Part shown: positions 7,824 through 16,364 of the stretch, piece after piece
How the letters are laid out: the number at the start of each line of letters is the position of its first letter
How positions within the stretch are numbered: position 1 is the stretch's first letter
NCBI RefSeq assembly: GCF_009861505.1
Contig: NZ_WTFT01000011.1
Span: 187,558 to 251,557 of the forward strand
Direction of reading: 5' to 3'
Length of the DNA: 64,000 nt
DNA from: Pseudomonas izuensis
Lineage (GTDB): Bacteria > Pseudomonadota > Gammaproteobacteria > Pseudomonadales > Pseudomonadaceae
The notes under the pieces: generated by a model
Told to the model about the DNA's origin: nothing
Databases searched by the model: none
What the model saw: only the letters and a program-made list of their open reading frames with translations
Program-made: the position numbers and the translations under genes

Positions 7824-8974
7824 CAGGCGAGCAACTTGACGAGGGTCTGGTAGTAGATCTCGGTCAGTACATCGAGGTCGGCCGCCAGTACACGCTCGTT
7901 GACCTGGTGGATGGTCGCGTTGACCGGCCCCAACTCGACCACTTGTGTGCCCATGGTCGCGATGAAGCGCCCATCGGAGGTACCACCACTGGTGGAAGCC
8001 TTGGTTTCGCGACCGGTGATGTCCTTGATGCTCGACGACACCGCATCGAGCAACGCGCCAGGTTCGGTGAGGAACGGCAGGCCCGACAATGCCCAATCGA
8101 TGTGCCAGTCCAGGCCATGCTTGTCGAGGATGTCGGCGACGCGCTTCTGCAGGCCTTCGACGGTGGATTCGGTGGAGAAGCGGAAGTTGAACACCGCCAC
8201 CAGGTCACCCGGAATCACGTTGGTCGCGCCGGTGCCGGAGTTGACATTGGAGATCTGGAAGCTGGTTGGCGGGAAGAAATCGTTGCCGTGATCCCAGTGT
8301 TCGGCGGCCAGTTCGGCCAGGGCCGGGGCGGCGAGGTGGATCGGGTTCTTCGCCAGGTGCGGGTAGGCGACGTGACCCTGCACGCCGCGTACGGTCAGCT
8401 TGGCACCGAGGGAACCGCGACGGCCATTCTTGACCACATCACCCACCAGGGTGGTGCTCGACGGTTCGCCGACGATGCACCAGTCCAGGCGCTCCTTGCG
8501 CGCCACCAGACGTTCGATCACCGCCTTGGTGCCGTGGTGCGCCGGGCCTTCTTCGTCGCTGGTGATCAGGAAGGCAACCTTGCCCTTGTGATCCGGGTAG
8601 TCGGCGACGAAGCGCTCGGCCGCCACGGTCATGGACGCGAGGCTGCCTTTCATGTCTGCCGCGCCACGGCCGCAGAGCATGCCGTGTTCGTCGATCACCG
8701 CGTTGAACGGGTCGATCTGCCAGGCGGTCACCGGGCCAGTCGGCACCACGTCGGTGTGACCGGCGAAGCACAGCACCGGGCCGTCGTGTTTGCCGTGGGT
8801 GGCCCAGAAGTTATCCACATCTTCGATGCGCATCGGTTCCAGCATGAAACCGGCATCGCCCAGGCGCTGCATCATCTGCTTCTGGCAATCGGCGTCGACC
8901 GGGGTCACGGACGGACGGCGGATCAGGTCGATGGCGAGTTGGAGGGTCGGCGAAAGGTCGGCGTGGGCCGTCAT
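7823..8974 (-). CDS. dapE: Succinyl-diaminopimelate desuccinylase
   Basis: A 383-residue M20 metallopeptidase-fold enzyme that hydrolyses N-succinyl-L,L-diaminopimelate to succinate and L,L-DAP in the lysine/peptidoglycan pathway. Metal-binding landmarks are visible: [12 protein letters not shown] (His), [12 protein letters not shown] (bridging Asp), [11 protein letters not shown] (Glu pair), GEPSS and the C-terminal NATIHQVNE (His). GGAG precedes ATG 8974; twelve upstream codons belong to the REP region. It overlaps rlmA by one base. Other succinylase-pathway genes, dapD and dapC, also lie in this window but in separate units. Confidence 0.95.
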   Translation of the reverse strand: MTAHADLSPTLQLAIDLIRRPSVTPVDADCQKQMMQRLGDAGFMLEPMRIEDVDNFWATHGKHDGPVLCFAGHTDVVPTGPVTAWQIDPFNAVIDEHGMLCGRGAADMKGSLASMTVAAERFVADYPDHKGKVAFLITSDEEGPAHHGTKAVIERLVARKERLDWCIVGEPSSTTLVGDVVKNGRRGSLGAKLTVRGVQGHVAYPHLAKNPIHLAAPALAELAAEHWDHGNDFFPPTSFQISNVNSGTGATNVIPGDLVAVFNFRFSTESTVEGLQKRVADILDKHGLDWHIDWALSGLPFLTEPGALLDAVSSSIKDITGRETKASTSGGTSDGRFIATMGTQVVELGPVNATIHQVNERVLAADLDVLTEIYYQTLVKLLA

Positions 8975-9000
8975 GGAAAAAACTCCGGATGATCTTCTAT

Positions 9001-9090
9001 GTGGGAGCAACGCTTGCTCGCGATGAACGATGATGGGGTATTTCTATTACACCGAGTCGACTCAATCGCGAGCAAGCATTGCTCCCACAG
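9001..9090. repeat. REP pair (GTGGGAGC family)
   Basis: GTGGGAGCAACGCTTGCTCG plus CGAT faces ATCGCGAGCAAGCATTGCTC plus CCACAG. It sits between dapE and ndvB, both on the minus strand, upstream of dapE. Confidence 0.88.
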
Positions 9091-9132
9091 GGAATAGGGC
9101 AGGGCCTGCAAAATGGCGGTTATCTTAAAGCA

Positions 9133-9157
9133 AAACGGCGACCATTGGCCGCCGTTT
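9133..9157 (-). terminator. ndvB terminator
   Basis: On the minus strand AAACGGCG pairs with CGCCGTTT, followed by TGC, 18 nt after the ndvB stop. The T tract is short, so it is a modest intrinsic terminator. Confidence 0.6.
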
Positions 9158-9174
9158 AGTGCATCGGTGAAGAT

Positions 9175-11766
9175 TTAGACCGCTGGTGCCGTTTCGGTCT
9201 CGGCGGTCGGTTTCGGCAGGGACGACAGGAACGCCATGATCAGCGCCGCCAGGTACGGCAGCGACTGCACCAGCAACATGGTCACCCAGAAGCGCATGTC
9301 ATTGCTCGGCATGCCGTTGACCAGGAAGATCCCCAGCGCCGCGCCCCACAGCAACAGCATGATGAACACCTCTTCCCGTGCTTCCGAAATCGCTACCCAG
9401 AAGCCGTGGTTATCGGCGTTCTTCGGCGTGCGGAAGAACGGAATGCTGCTGGTGAAGAAACCGTACAGCACCGCTTTGGCGATGGTGTGCGACAACGCCA
9501 GGCCGGCCAGCGCCGCGCAGAACGCATCCTTGAGGTTCACGCCCACGGCGCGGCGGTAAAGGAAGATGATCTTGCCGACCTTGAACACGAACAACGCCAG
9601 TGGCGGGATCGCGAAAATCAGCAGCGGCGGATCAACCCGTTGCGGCACGATGATCATCGCCGCCGACCACAACAGCGCACCGACGGTGAAGAAGATGTTC
9701 ATGCCGTCCGCCACCCACGGCAACCAGCCCGCGAGGAAGTGGTAGCGCTGGCCGCGGGTCAGCTCGGTGTCCTTGCCGCGCAGCAGGCTGCGGGTGTGAC
9801 GCTTGATGATCTGAATCGCGCCATAGGCCCAGCGGAAGCGCTGTTTCTTGAAGTCGATGAAGGTATCGGGCATCAGGCCCTTGCCGTAACTGTCGTGGTA
9901 ATACGCCGCCGACAGACCTTTTTCGAACACCCGCAGGCCCAGCTCGGCGTCTTCGCAGATGCACCAGTCGGCCCAGCCCAGTTCTTCGAGCACCGAGCGA
10001 CGGGTCATGGTCATGGTGCCGTGCTGGATGATCGCGTCGCGGTCGTTGCGGGTGACCATGCCGATATGGAAGAAGCCTTTGTATTCCGCGTAGCAGAGCT
10101 TCTTGAAGGTGCTTTCGTTCTGGTCGCGATAGTCCTGCGGCGACTGCACCACGGCGATTTTCGGATCGGCGAAGTGCGGCACCATGTGCTTGAGCCAGTT
10201 GGGGTGCACGCAGTAATCGGAGTCGATCACCGCAATCACTTCGGCATCCTTGGCGGTGTGCGGAATCAGGTAGTTCAGCGCGCCGCCCTTGAAACCGGCC
10301 AATGGCGCGACGTGGAAGAACTTGAAGCGCGGGCCGAGGGTTTCGCAGTAATCGCGCACCGGCTCCCAGACCGCCGGGTCCTTGGTATTGTTATCGATGA
10401 TCAGGACTTCGAAGTCCGGATAGTCGAGATTGGCCAGGGCGTCGAGGGTCTGTTTGACCATCTCCGGCGGCTCGTTGTAGCACGGCACATGGATCGAGAC
10501 TTTCGGGCGGTAGTTCGAATCGCCGACCACCGGCAGGAATTCCCGGCGCCGTTTGTGAATCCACACCGCTTCGGCCAGTTCGTGTGCTTCGGCCAGCAAT
10601 ACGATAAACACCCCGAGCGCGCCGAGGGCGAGCAGGATGCCCACCGTCAGGCTGAACCAGGTGCTGTATTGCAGGCTGTAGTCATAACCGATCCACACCA
10701 GCACCGAACCGCAAAGGAACGCGATGAAGGTCAGGAAGGTACGACCACGCTGGCGCAGGGCCGAGCCGTCGATCATCAACAGGGTCAGCGACAACAGCGC
10801 CAGTACCACTGAACCGACCGCCAGCACCTTCCATTGCGGGATGGCAACGACCGGGCCTTCGAAGTTGAATTTCTGCTGGCGCGCGGCGTTGAACACGCCC
10901 CAATAAGCGCCTACGGAGCCTTCGTCACTGGCTTTCCAAGGCTGGTCGAAGGCTTCAATCACGAAGTAGTTGAAGCCCTGGCGGTTGAGCTTGTTGACCA
11001 GTGTGCGCAGGTAAATCGCCTGGTCCGCCGGCGATGCATCGGCACCACCGCGCATGCGACCGTTACTCGGCCAGCCGACTTCGGACAGCAGCAGCGGTTT
11101 TTTCGGGAACATCTTCTTCAGGTCGCGGGCGCGGTCCAGAACGAACTGCTGGGCCTTGTCCACCGGGATGAATTCCCAGTAGGGCAGGATGTGCGCGGCA
11201 ATCAGATCGACGTGCTTGGCCAGCTCAGGGTGCTCTTCCCAAACGTGCCATTGCTCGGACGTAGTCACTGGCACCTTCACGGCGGCGCGGACACGATCAA
11301 GCAGTACGCTGAGCTCCTGGGCGGTGATTTCCTTACGGAATAGCGCTTCGTTACCGACAACAACCCGAACCACGCTGCGCGAGGAGTTGGCGATTTCGAT
11401 GGCGCGTTTGATCTCCCGTTCGTTGCGTTCCTGATCCGGACTGATCCAGATCCCCAGCGTCACCCGCAAACCGAACTCTTCTGCCAGTTTCGGGATGTTC
11501 TCCAGCGTGCCATCAACCGAGTAGATACGGATGTTGTCCGTCAGCTTGCTCATGATCTCGAGGTCACGACGCATCTCTTCGTCGGTCGGGTACTGTTCTT
11601 TCTGTGGGAATTGACCTTGCTGGAACGGCGAATACGAGAATCCGGAGATCTGTTCAGGCCAGTTGGGAGCGGTGACCGGGCGATTGATCAGCGCCCAGAA
11701 GCCGGTAAACAAGGCGGCGATGGCGAGCACCACCACCAGGTTGAGTCCAAATTTACGCGATGACAT
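9175..11766 (-). CDS. ndvB: Beta-glucan synthase with GH17-like and GT2 domains (NdvB type)
   Basis: An 863-residue inner-membrane protein. One N-terminal membrane helix (about 8-28) is followed by a periplasmic GH17-like domain (about 38-300) that keeps both candidate catalytic glutamates, in VVVGNEALFR (about E140) and LLLSEVGWPS (about E229). Two to three helices lead to a cytoplasmic GT2 domain (about 420-650) with HVPCYNEPP, DSDY, ED of EDAELGLR and the QRFRW motif of processive synthases. Several helices close the protein. In P. aeruginosa, NdvB makes cyclic beta-(1,3)-glucans linked to biofilm tolerance. ATG 11766 is chosen; the frame continues to a TTG six codons earlier. The gene is probably monocistronic, with a terminator downstream and dapE separated by a REP pair. 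Confidence 0.9.
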   Translation of the reverse strand: MSSRKFGLNLVVVLAIAALFTGFWALINRPVTAPNWPEQISGFSYSPFQQGQFPQKEQYPTDEEMRRDLEIMSKLTDNIRIYSVDGTLENIPKLAEEFGLRVTLGIWISPDQERNEREIKRAIEIANSSRSVVRVVVGNEALFRKEITAQELSVLLDRVRAAVKVPVTTSEQWHVWEEHPELAKHVDLIAAHILPYWEFIPVDKAQQFVLDRARDLKKMFPKKPLLLSEVGWPSNGRMRGGADASPADQAIYLRTLVNKLNRQGFNYFVIEAFDQPWKASDEGSVGAYWGVFNAARQQKFNFEGPVVAIPQWKVLAVGSVVLALLSLTLLMIDGSALRQRGRTFLTFIAFLCGSVLVWIGYDYSLQYSTWFSLTVGILLALGALGVFIVLLAEAHELAEAVWIHKRRREFLPVVGDSNYRPKVSIHVPCYNEPPEMVKQTLDALANLDYPDFEVLIIDNNTKDPAVWEPVRDYCETLGPRFKFFHVAPLAGFKGGALNYLIPHTAKDAEVIAVIDSDYCVHPNWLKHMVPHFADPKIAVVQSPQDYRDQNESTFKKLCYAEYKGFFHIGMVTRNDRDAIIQHGTMTMTRRSVLEELGWADWCICEDAELGLRVFEKGLSAAYYHDSYGKGLMPDTFIDFKKQRFRWAYGAIQIIKRHTRSLLRGKDTELTRGQRYHFLAGWLPWVADGMNIFFTVGALLWSAAMIIVPQRVDPPLLIFAIPPLALFVFKVGKIIFLYRRAVGVNLKDAFCAALAGLALSHTIAKAVLYGFFTSSIPFFRTPKNADNHGFWVAISEAREEVFIMLLLWGAALGIFLVNGMPSNDMRFWVTMLLVQSLPYLAALIMAFLSSLPKPTAETETAPAV

Positions 11767-11952
11767 GGTTATTTCGGGTTCCAAAGGCTGTGGAACGAGG
11801 GACGATCGGCTCGCGCCAAAAGGGCGCGCATCCTACACCGGGCCTTCCCTGACCGTACAGCAGACAGGGAAATGCCGGACATTGGGCAATCGACTTTCAC
11901 ATAAGTTCTTACACTTGTAGCTTGAAACCTAAAACTTCTAGCCAGGTAGCCC

Positions 11953-11958
11953 TATAAT
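11953..11958 (+). promoter_or_regulatory. tcdA -10 element
   Basis: A consensus TATAAT lies 26 nt before the tcdA ATG, giving a short leader. A TTGAAA at 11922 is too far upstream (25 nt spacer) to serve as its -35, so the -35 is weak or activator-dependent. Confidence 0.5.
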
Positions 11959-11984
11959 GCGCGCCGGTTTTTGAGGTGTTGGTC

Positions 11985-12797
11985 ATGAGTACAGAAGATC
12001 CGCGGTTTGCTGGCATCGCCCGCTTGTATGGCATCGAAGGGCTCGAGCGCCTGCGTGCGGCGCATGTGGCGATCGTTGGCGTGGGGGGCGTCGGTTCCTG
12101 GGCGGCGGAAGCCATGGCCCGTTGCGGTGTGGGCGAGATTTCGCTGTTCGACCTGGACGATGTCTGTGTCAGCAACGCCAACCGTCAGTTGCACGCGCTA
12201 GACAGCACCGTCGGCAAGCCCAAGGTCGAGGTGATGGCCGAACGCCTGCGCGGGATCAACCCGGACTGCACGGTGCACGCTGTCCCGGATTTCGTCACCC
12301 GCGAGACCATGGCCGAGTACATCACCCCGAACATCGACTGCGTGATCGACTGCATCGACAGCGTCAACGCCAAAGCGGCGCTGATCGCCTGGTGCAAGCG
12401 CCGCAAGATCCAGATCATCACCACCGGCGGCGCGGGCGGGCAGATCGACCCGACGCTGATCCAGGTCTGCGACCTGAACCGCACCTTCAATGACCCGTTG
12501 GCGTCCAAAGTGCGTTCCACGCTGCGCCGCGACTACGGCTTCTCTCGTACCGTAACCCGCCACTACAGCGTGCCGTGCGTGTTCTCCACCGAACAGCTGC
12601 GCTATCCGAAACCGGACGGCAGCATTTGTTTGCAGAAGAGTTTTGTCGGCGATGGCGTGAAGCTCGACTGCGCTGGCGGGTTTGGCGCGGTGATGATGGT
12701 GACGGCGACGTTCGGCATGGTCGCGGCGACCAAGGCGGTGGACAAGATTGTGGCTGGGGTGCGGCGGCCGGCGGATCGCATCAAACCTCAGGCTTGA
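11985..12797 (+). CDS. tcdA: tRNA threonylcarbamoyladenosine dehydratase
   Basis: A 270-residue E1/ThiF-like enzyme (TcdA, also CsdL) that dehydrates t6A37 of tRNA to cyclic t6A using ATP. The Rossmann nucleotide loop GVGGVGSWAAEAMARCGVG, the ANRQLHA segment with its conserved Arg, and DCIDSVNAKAALI are all present. GAGGTG lies seven bases before ATG 11985. In E. coli TcdA works with the CsdA-CsdE sulfur relay, and csdE and csdA are the next two genes here, convergent to tcdA. That supports a functional link even though they are not one operon. Confidence 0.94.
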   Translation: MSTEDPRFAGIARLYGIEGLERLRAAHVAIVGVGGVGSWAAEAMARCGVGEISLFDLDDVCVSNANRQLHALDSTVGKPKVEVMAERLRGINPDCTVHAVPDFVTRETMAEYITPNIDCVIDCIDSVNAKAALIAWCKRRKIQIITTGGAGGQIDPTLIQVCDLNRTFNDPLASKVRSTLRRDYGFSRTVTRHYSVPCVFSTEQLRYPKPDGSICLQKSFVGDGVKLDCAGGFGAVMMVTATFGMVAATKAVDKIVAGVRRPADRIKPQA

Positions 12798-12808
12798 AAC
12801 ACAATCTC

Positions 12809-12888
12809 TGTAGGAGCTGGCTTGCCAGCGATAGCGGCCTTCCTGATGCACCGCGGCGCCTGGATCGCCAGCAAGCCGGCTCCTACAG
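12809..12888. repeat. REP pair (GTAGGAGC family) overlapping the csdE stop
   Basis: TGTAGGAGCTGGCTTGCCAG plus CGAT faces ATCGCCAGCAAGCCGGCTCC plus TACAG. It separates the convergent tcdA and csdE. Its distal arm extends six bases into csdE, and the csdE TAG is part of the REP GTAGGAG sequence. Confidence 0.88.
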
Positions 12889-13287
12889 GGCCAGTTCGCG
12901 CATGCGTTGCAGTACCGCGTTGAGGCCATTGCTACGCGACTGGGATAACTGGCGACCCAGCCCCAACTGATTGAACCAGTCCGCCAGGTCCACCTGCTGC
13001 AACTCCGCCACGGACAACCCGTTGACCCGCGCCAGCAGCAACGCCACCAGCCCGCGAATCAACCGCGCGTCGCTGTTGGCCTTGAATCGCCAGTGCCCAT
13101 CCTGCAATTCGCCCACCAGCCACACCTGGCTTTCACAACCGTGCACCCGGTTGGCATCGCACATATCCACATCGCTCAACGCGGGCAGGCGTTCGCCCCA
13201 CTGCATCAGCAGGCGTGCCCGTTGCTCCCAGCCAGGTGCATTCTGAAAGGCTTCCAGCGCTGTCACGGCCTCGGCAGGCAAGTTCAT
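12883..13287 (-). CDS. csdE: SufE/CsdE-family sulfur acceptor
   Basis: A 134-residue SufE-fold protein that accepts persulfide sulfur from the partner cysteine desulfurase. The acceptor Cys is in the family motif VHGCESQVW, and the following DARLIRGLVALLLA segment is typical. The ATG overlaps the csdA TGA by four bases (ATGA), so the pair is translated together. The last codon and stop lie in a REP arm. CsdE versus SufE is called from the pairing with a class-II desulfurase and tcdA, not from a decisive residue. Confidence 0.9.
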   Translation of the reverse strand: MNLPAEAVTALEAFQNAPGWEQRARLLMQWGERLPALSDVDMCDANRVHGCESQVWLVGELQDGHWRFKANSDARLIRGLVALLLARVNGLSVAELQQVDLADWFNQLGLGRQLSQSRSNGLNAVLQRMRELAL

Positions 13288-14489
13288 CGCAGTAACTCCA
13301 GCGCCTGGTCCAGCGCTTCAAAGAACCGTTCCAGATCTTCGGAATCGTTGTACAGCGCCAGCGAAACCCGAATCGCCCCGGCCAGTTCATAGCTTTTGAG
13401 CAACGGCATGGCGCAGTGATGGCCGGCGCGCACCGCGATCCCTTGTTCGGTCAGCAAATGCGCCAGGTCCGAGTTATGCACACCTTCGACGGTAAAACTG
13501 GCCAGCGCCACTTGCGGCTTGCCCAGCAGCCGGATGCCGTTGCGCGATTCAAGCCCCTTGAGCAGGTAGTCATGCAACGCCGCCTCATGGGCAGACACGG
13601 CGTCCTGATCGAGTCCGGCGAGATAATCCAGGGTTGCCCCCAGGCCTATCACACTGGCGATCGGCGGCGTACCCGCCTCGAACCCCAGCGGTGCCGGGCG
13701 AAAGCGGGCGTCGTGGTAGTTGGCATCCAGCACCATCTCGCCACCGAACTGCCAGGGGCGCAACTGTTGCAGCGCTTCATTGCGCCCGAATAGCACGCCC
13801 AGGCCATCGGGGCCGTAGAGTTTGTGGCTGGAAAACACATAGAAGTCGCAACCCAGTGCCTGCACGTCGTGGCGGCCATGGACCACACCCTGGGCGCCGT
13901 CGATGACTGTCAGTGCGTCGTGCGCCTTGGCCATCGCCAGCAGTGCAGGCAGTGGTTGCCAGGCGCCGATCACGTTGGACAACTGGCTGACCGCCAGCAG
14001 GCGGGTGCGTGAGCCAATCAATTGGGTGGCGGCTTCAAGGTCGATCACGCCATCGGCATCCAATGGCAGGATCACCAGTTTCAGTTCACGGCGATGCGCC
14101 AGTTGCTGCCACGGCAGCAGATTGGCGTGGTGTTCCAGGGCGCTGATGACAACTTCATCGCCCGGTTGGAATAGGTGCTCCAGGCCGTAGGCCAGGAGGT
14201 TCAGCGCAGACGTCGCGCCGTGGGTGAAGATAATCTGCCCGCTGTCACCGGCATTGAGCCATTGCGCGGCTTTGCGGCGGCTGTCCTCGAACGCCTGGGT
14301 GGCGTGGGCGCCGGGCAGGTGTTGCGCCCGGTGCACGTTGGCCGCGCCGTTGGCGTAGTAATGCGCCAGGGCATCGAGCAGGGCTTGAGGTTTTTGCGTG
14401 GTGGCGGCGTTGTCCAGATAGGTCTGGTCTTGCCGTTGCAGGGCGGCGATGGCCGGGAAATCGGTGCGCCAGGGAGAGGGAATCATCAT
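13284..14489 (-). CDS. csdA: Class-II cysteine desulfurase (CsdA/SufS type)
   Basis: A 401-residue PLP enzyme that removes sulfur from cysteine as a persulfide. Landmarks are YLDNAATTQKPQA near the N-terminus, VISALEHHANLLPW, IDGAQGVVHGRHDV, the PLP lysine in FSSHKLYGPDG, and the persulfide Cys in RAGHHCAMP. Two ATGs in tandem (14489 and 14486) follow AGGG; the first is used here. The reading frame extends upstream into the REP region without merit. It is the first gene of a two-gene unit with csdE. Confidence 0.93.
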   Translation of the reverse strand: MMIPSPWRTDFPAIAALQRQDQTYLDNAATTQKPQALLDALAHYYANGAANVHRAQHLPGAHATQAFEDSRRKAAQWLNAGDSGQIIFTHGATSALNLLAYGLEHLFQPGDEVVISALEHHANLLPWQQLAHRRELKLVILPLDADGVIDLEAATQLIGSRTRLLAVSQLSNVIGAWQPLPALLAMAKAHDALTVIDGAQGVVHGRHDVQALGCDFYVFSSHKLYGPDGLGVLFGRNEALQQLRPWQFGGEMVLDANYHDARFRPAPLGFEAGTPPIASVIGLGATLDYLAGLDQDAVSAHEAALHDYLLKGLESRNGIRLLGKPQVALASFTVEGVHNSDLAHLLTEQGIAVRAGHHCAMPLLKSYELAGAIRVSLALYNDSEDLERFFEALDQALELLR

Positions 14490-14532
14490 GTTTAAGGGCC
14501 CTGGTGAACATGGGCGGGTGTACACAGCACTT

Positions 14533-14608
14533 CTGTGGGAGCAAAGCTTGCTCGCGATGGGGCCCATGAGGCCGCCAAAAGCATCGCGGGTAAGCCATGC
14601 TCCCACAG
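14533..14608. repeat. REP pair (GTGGGAGC family)
   Basis: CTGTGGGAGCAAAGCTTGCT plus CGCGATG faces GCATCGCGGGTAAGCCATGC plus TCCCACAG. It sits between dapD and csdA, both on the minus strand. Confidence 0.88.
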
Positions 14609-14627
14609 AATGTCTATGACGCTCTGC

Positions 14628-15662
14628 TTAGTTGTGAGCGTGCAGCGCTTCGTTCAGTTCGATGGCCGATTTGTGGGTTTTGCATTCCACGGCACCGGTC
14701 TCCGAATTGCGGCGGAACAGCAGGTCGGTCTGGCCGGCCAGCTCACGAGCCTTCACGACTTTGACCAGTTGGTTTTTCTCGTCCAGCAACGCCACTTTGG
14801 TACCGGCGGTGACGTACAAGCCCGACTCAACGGTGTTGCGGTCGCCCAACGGGATACCGATACCGGCGTTGGCGCCGATCAGGCAGCCTTCGCCAACCTT
14901 GATCACGATGTTGCCGCCACCCGACAGGGTGCCCATGGTCGAGCAACCGCCGCCCAGGTCCGAACCCTTGCCGACGAATACGCCTGCGGATACGCGGCCT
15001 TCGATCATGCCCGGGCCTTCGGTACCGGCGTTGAAGTTGATGAAACCTTCGTGCATCACGGTGGTACCTTCGCCCACGTAGGCGCCCAGGCGCAAACGTG
15101 CCGCATCAGCGATACGCACGCCGGCCGGAACCACGTAGTCGGTCATTTTCGGGAACTTGTCCACCGAGAATACTTCCAGCAGCTCGCCGCGCAGGCGGGC
15201 TTCGAGTTGATGCTCGGCCAGTTCGGACAGATCGATGGCCCCCTGGCTGGTCCAGGCCACGTTCGGCAGCAACGGGAAGATGCCGGCCAGGTTCAGGCCG
15301 TGCGGTTTGACCAGGCGATGGGACAGCAGGTGCAGCTTGAGGTAAGCCTCAGGGGTCGACGACAGCTGGGCATCTTCGGCCAGCAGTGTGGCGACCAGCG
15401 GCTTGTGGCTTTCGGCCAGGCGGGTCAACAGGGCAGCCTGGGCTGCATCGACGCCCTTGACCGCTTCAGCCAGTTGCGAGGCTTGAGCGGTGGTGAAGGC
15501 GATAGCCTGGTTGCCTTCGCTGTAGCCCAGAATCGGTGCGATGGCCGCGACCAGTTCGGCGGACGGGTTGAGCAATGGCTGCGCGTAGAACACTTCCAGC
15601 CATGCGCCTTGACGGTTTTGAGTGCCGACACCGAAGGCCAGGCTGAACAGGGTAGTGGACAT
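14628..15662 (-). CDS. dapD: Tetrahydrodipicolinate N-succinyltransferase
   Basis: A 344-residue enzyme of the long DapD type found in Pseudomonas and actinobacteria (E. coli DapD is about 274). It transfers succinyl from succinyl-CoA to tetrahydrodipicolinate, committing to the succinylase branch of lysine/DAP synthesis. Residues 165-290 form a left-handed beta helix of hexapeptide repeats, with RLGAYVGEGTTVMHEGFINF and GGGCSTMGTLSGGGN clearly visible. GAGGT precedes the ATG. It lies 32 nt downstream of the ArsC/Spx-like gene and is probably cotranscribed with it. Confidence 0.95.
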   Translation of the reverse strand: MSTTLFSLAFGVGTQNRQGAWLEVFYAQPLLNPSAELVAAIAPILGYSEGNQAIAFTTAQASQLAEAVKGVDAAQAALLTRLAESHKPLVATLLAEDAQLSSTPEAYLKLHLLSHRLVKPHGLNLAGIFPLLPNVAWTSQGAIDLSELAEHQLEARLRGELLEVFSVDKFPKMTDYVVPAGVRIADAARLRLGAYVGEGTTVMHEGFINFNAGTEGPGMIEGRVSAGVFVGKGSDLGGGCSTMGTLSGGGNIVIKVGEGCLIGANAGIGIPLGDRNTVESGLYVTAGTKVALLDEKNQLVKVVKARELAGQTDLLFRRNSETGAVECKTHKSAIELNEALHAHN

Positions 15663-15694
15663 GTTGATACCTCTAAAAAATTGAAACGGGCCGC

Positions 15695-16057
15695 TTACTT
15701 CAGAGCTGCCGCGTAGCTATCAGGCTTGAAGCCAATCAGGGTTCGGTCACCGAGATCGAGCACCGGGCGCTTGATCATCGAAGGTTGGGCGAGCATCAAT
15801 TCGATGGCTTTCGACTGGTCGAGATCGGCTTTGCGTTCGTCGTCGAGCTTGCGAAAGGTCGTGCCTGCACGGTTCAACACTACTTCCCAACCGTGCTCAT
15901 TGCACCACTGGGTCAGGTGTTCACGGTCGATACCGACCGCTTTGTAATCATGAAAGTCATAGCTGACAGCGTGTTCATCGAGCCAGGTGCGCGCCTTTTT
16001 CATGGTGTCGCAGGCTTTGATGCCGAAAAGGTGCAACGTTTTGCTTGAAACGGTCAA
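15695..16057 (-). CDS. ArsC/Spx-family (YffB-like) protein
   Basis: A 120-residue thioredoxin-fold protein of the ArsC family. The N-terminal LFGIKACDTMKKARTWLDEH has the YffB/Spx-type Cys (GIKxCDT), and RPVLDLGDRTLIGFKPD supplies the conserved RP turn. Such proteins are annotated as putative glutathione-dependent reductases; arsenate reduction is not established for the YffB branch. The start is called as TTG 16057 (protein start MTVSSKTLHLFG) because AGGGGG lies eight bases upstream; the only upstream ATG would add 35 unlikely residues. It lies directly upstream of dapD. Confidence 0.85.
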   Translation of the reverse strand: MTVSSKTLHLFGIKACDTMKKARTWLDEHAVSYDFHDYKAVGIDREHLTQWCNEHGWEVVLNRAGTTFRKLDDERKADLDQSKAIELMLAQPSMIKRPVLDLGDRTLIGFKPDSYAAALK

Positions 16058-16179
16058 GGAATCGCCCCCTTTACAGGTGCTGGAGAAAAAAGGTGTCGGA
16101 TTATGCCATGACCGGACGGTTTCGCGGCGGCTGTGGTCGGGTTTGTATCTATGCCATGGCATAAAACCTGTGCCTGTCC

Positions 16180-16271
16180 CTGTGGGAGCGAGCCTGCTCG
16201 CGAAAGCGGTGTGTCAGCCAACAAAGATGCTGAATGTCAGTCCGCCTTCGCGAGCAGGCTCGCTCCCACAG
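16180..16271. repeat. REP pair (GTGGGAGC family)
   Basis: CTGTGGGAGCGAGCCTGCTC plus GCGAAAG faces CTTCGCGAGCAGGCTCGCTC plus CCACAG. It occupies most of the 307 nt divergent gap between the ArsC-like gene and the antiporter. The only other structure seen there is the palindrome ATGCCATGGCAT at 16151-16162 and a related TATGCCATG at 16102-16110. Confidence 0.9.
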
Positions 16272-16364
16272 GGGGTTGAGTGCGACATAGGTGCAAGGGC
16301 CATCATCAGTCTAAGCGGCTAATATGGCACTTCAACGCTGTCGATTGTCCGGGAACGCCGCTTT

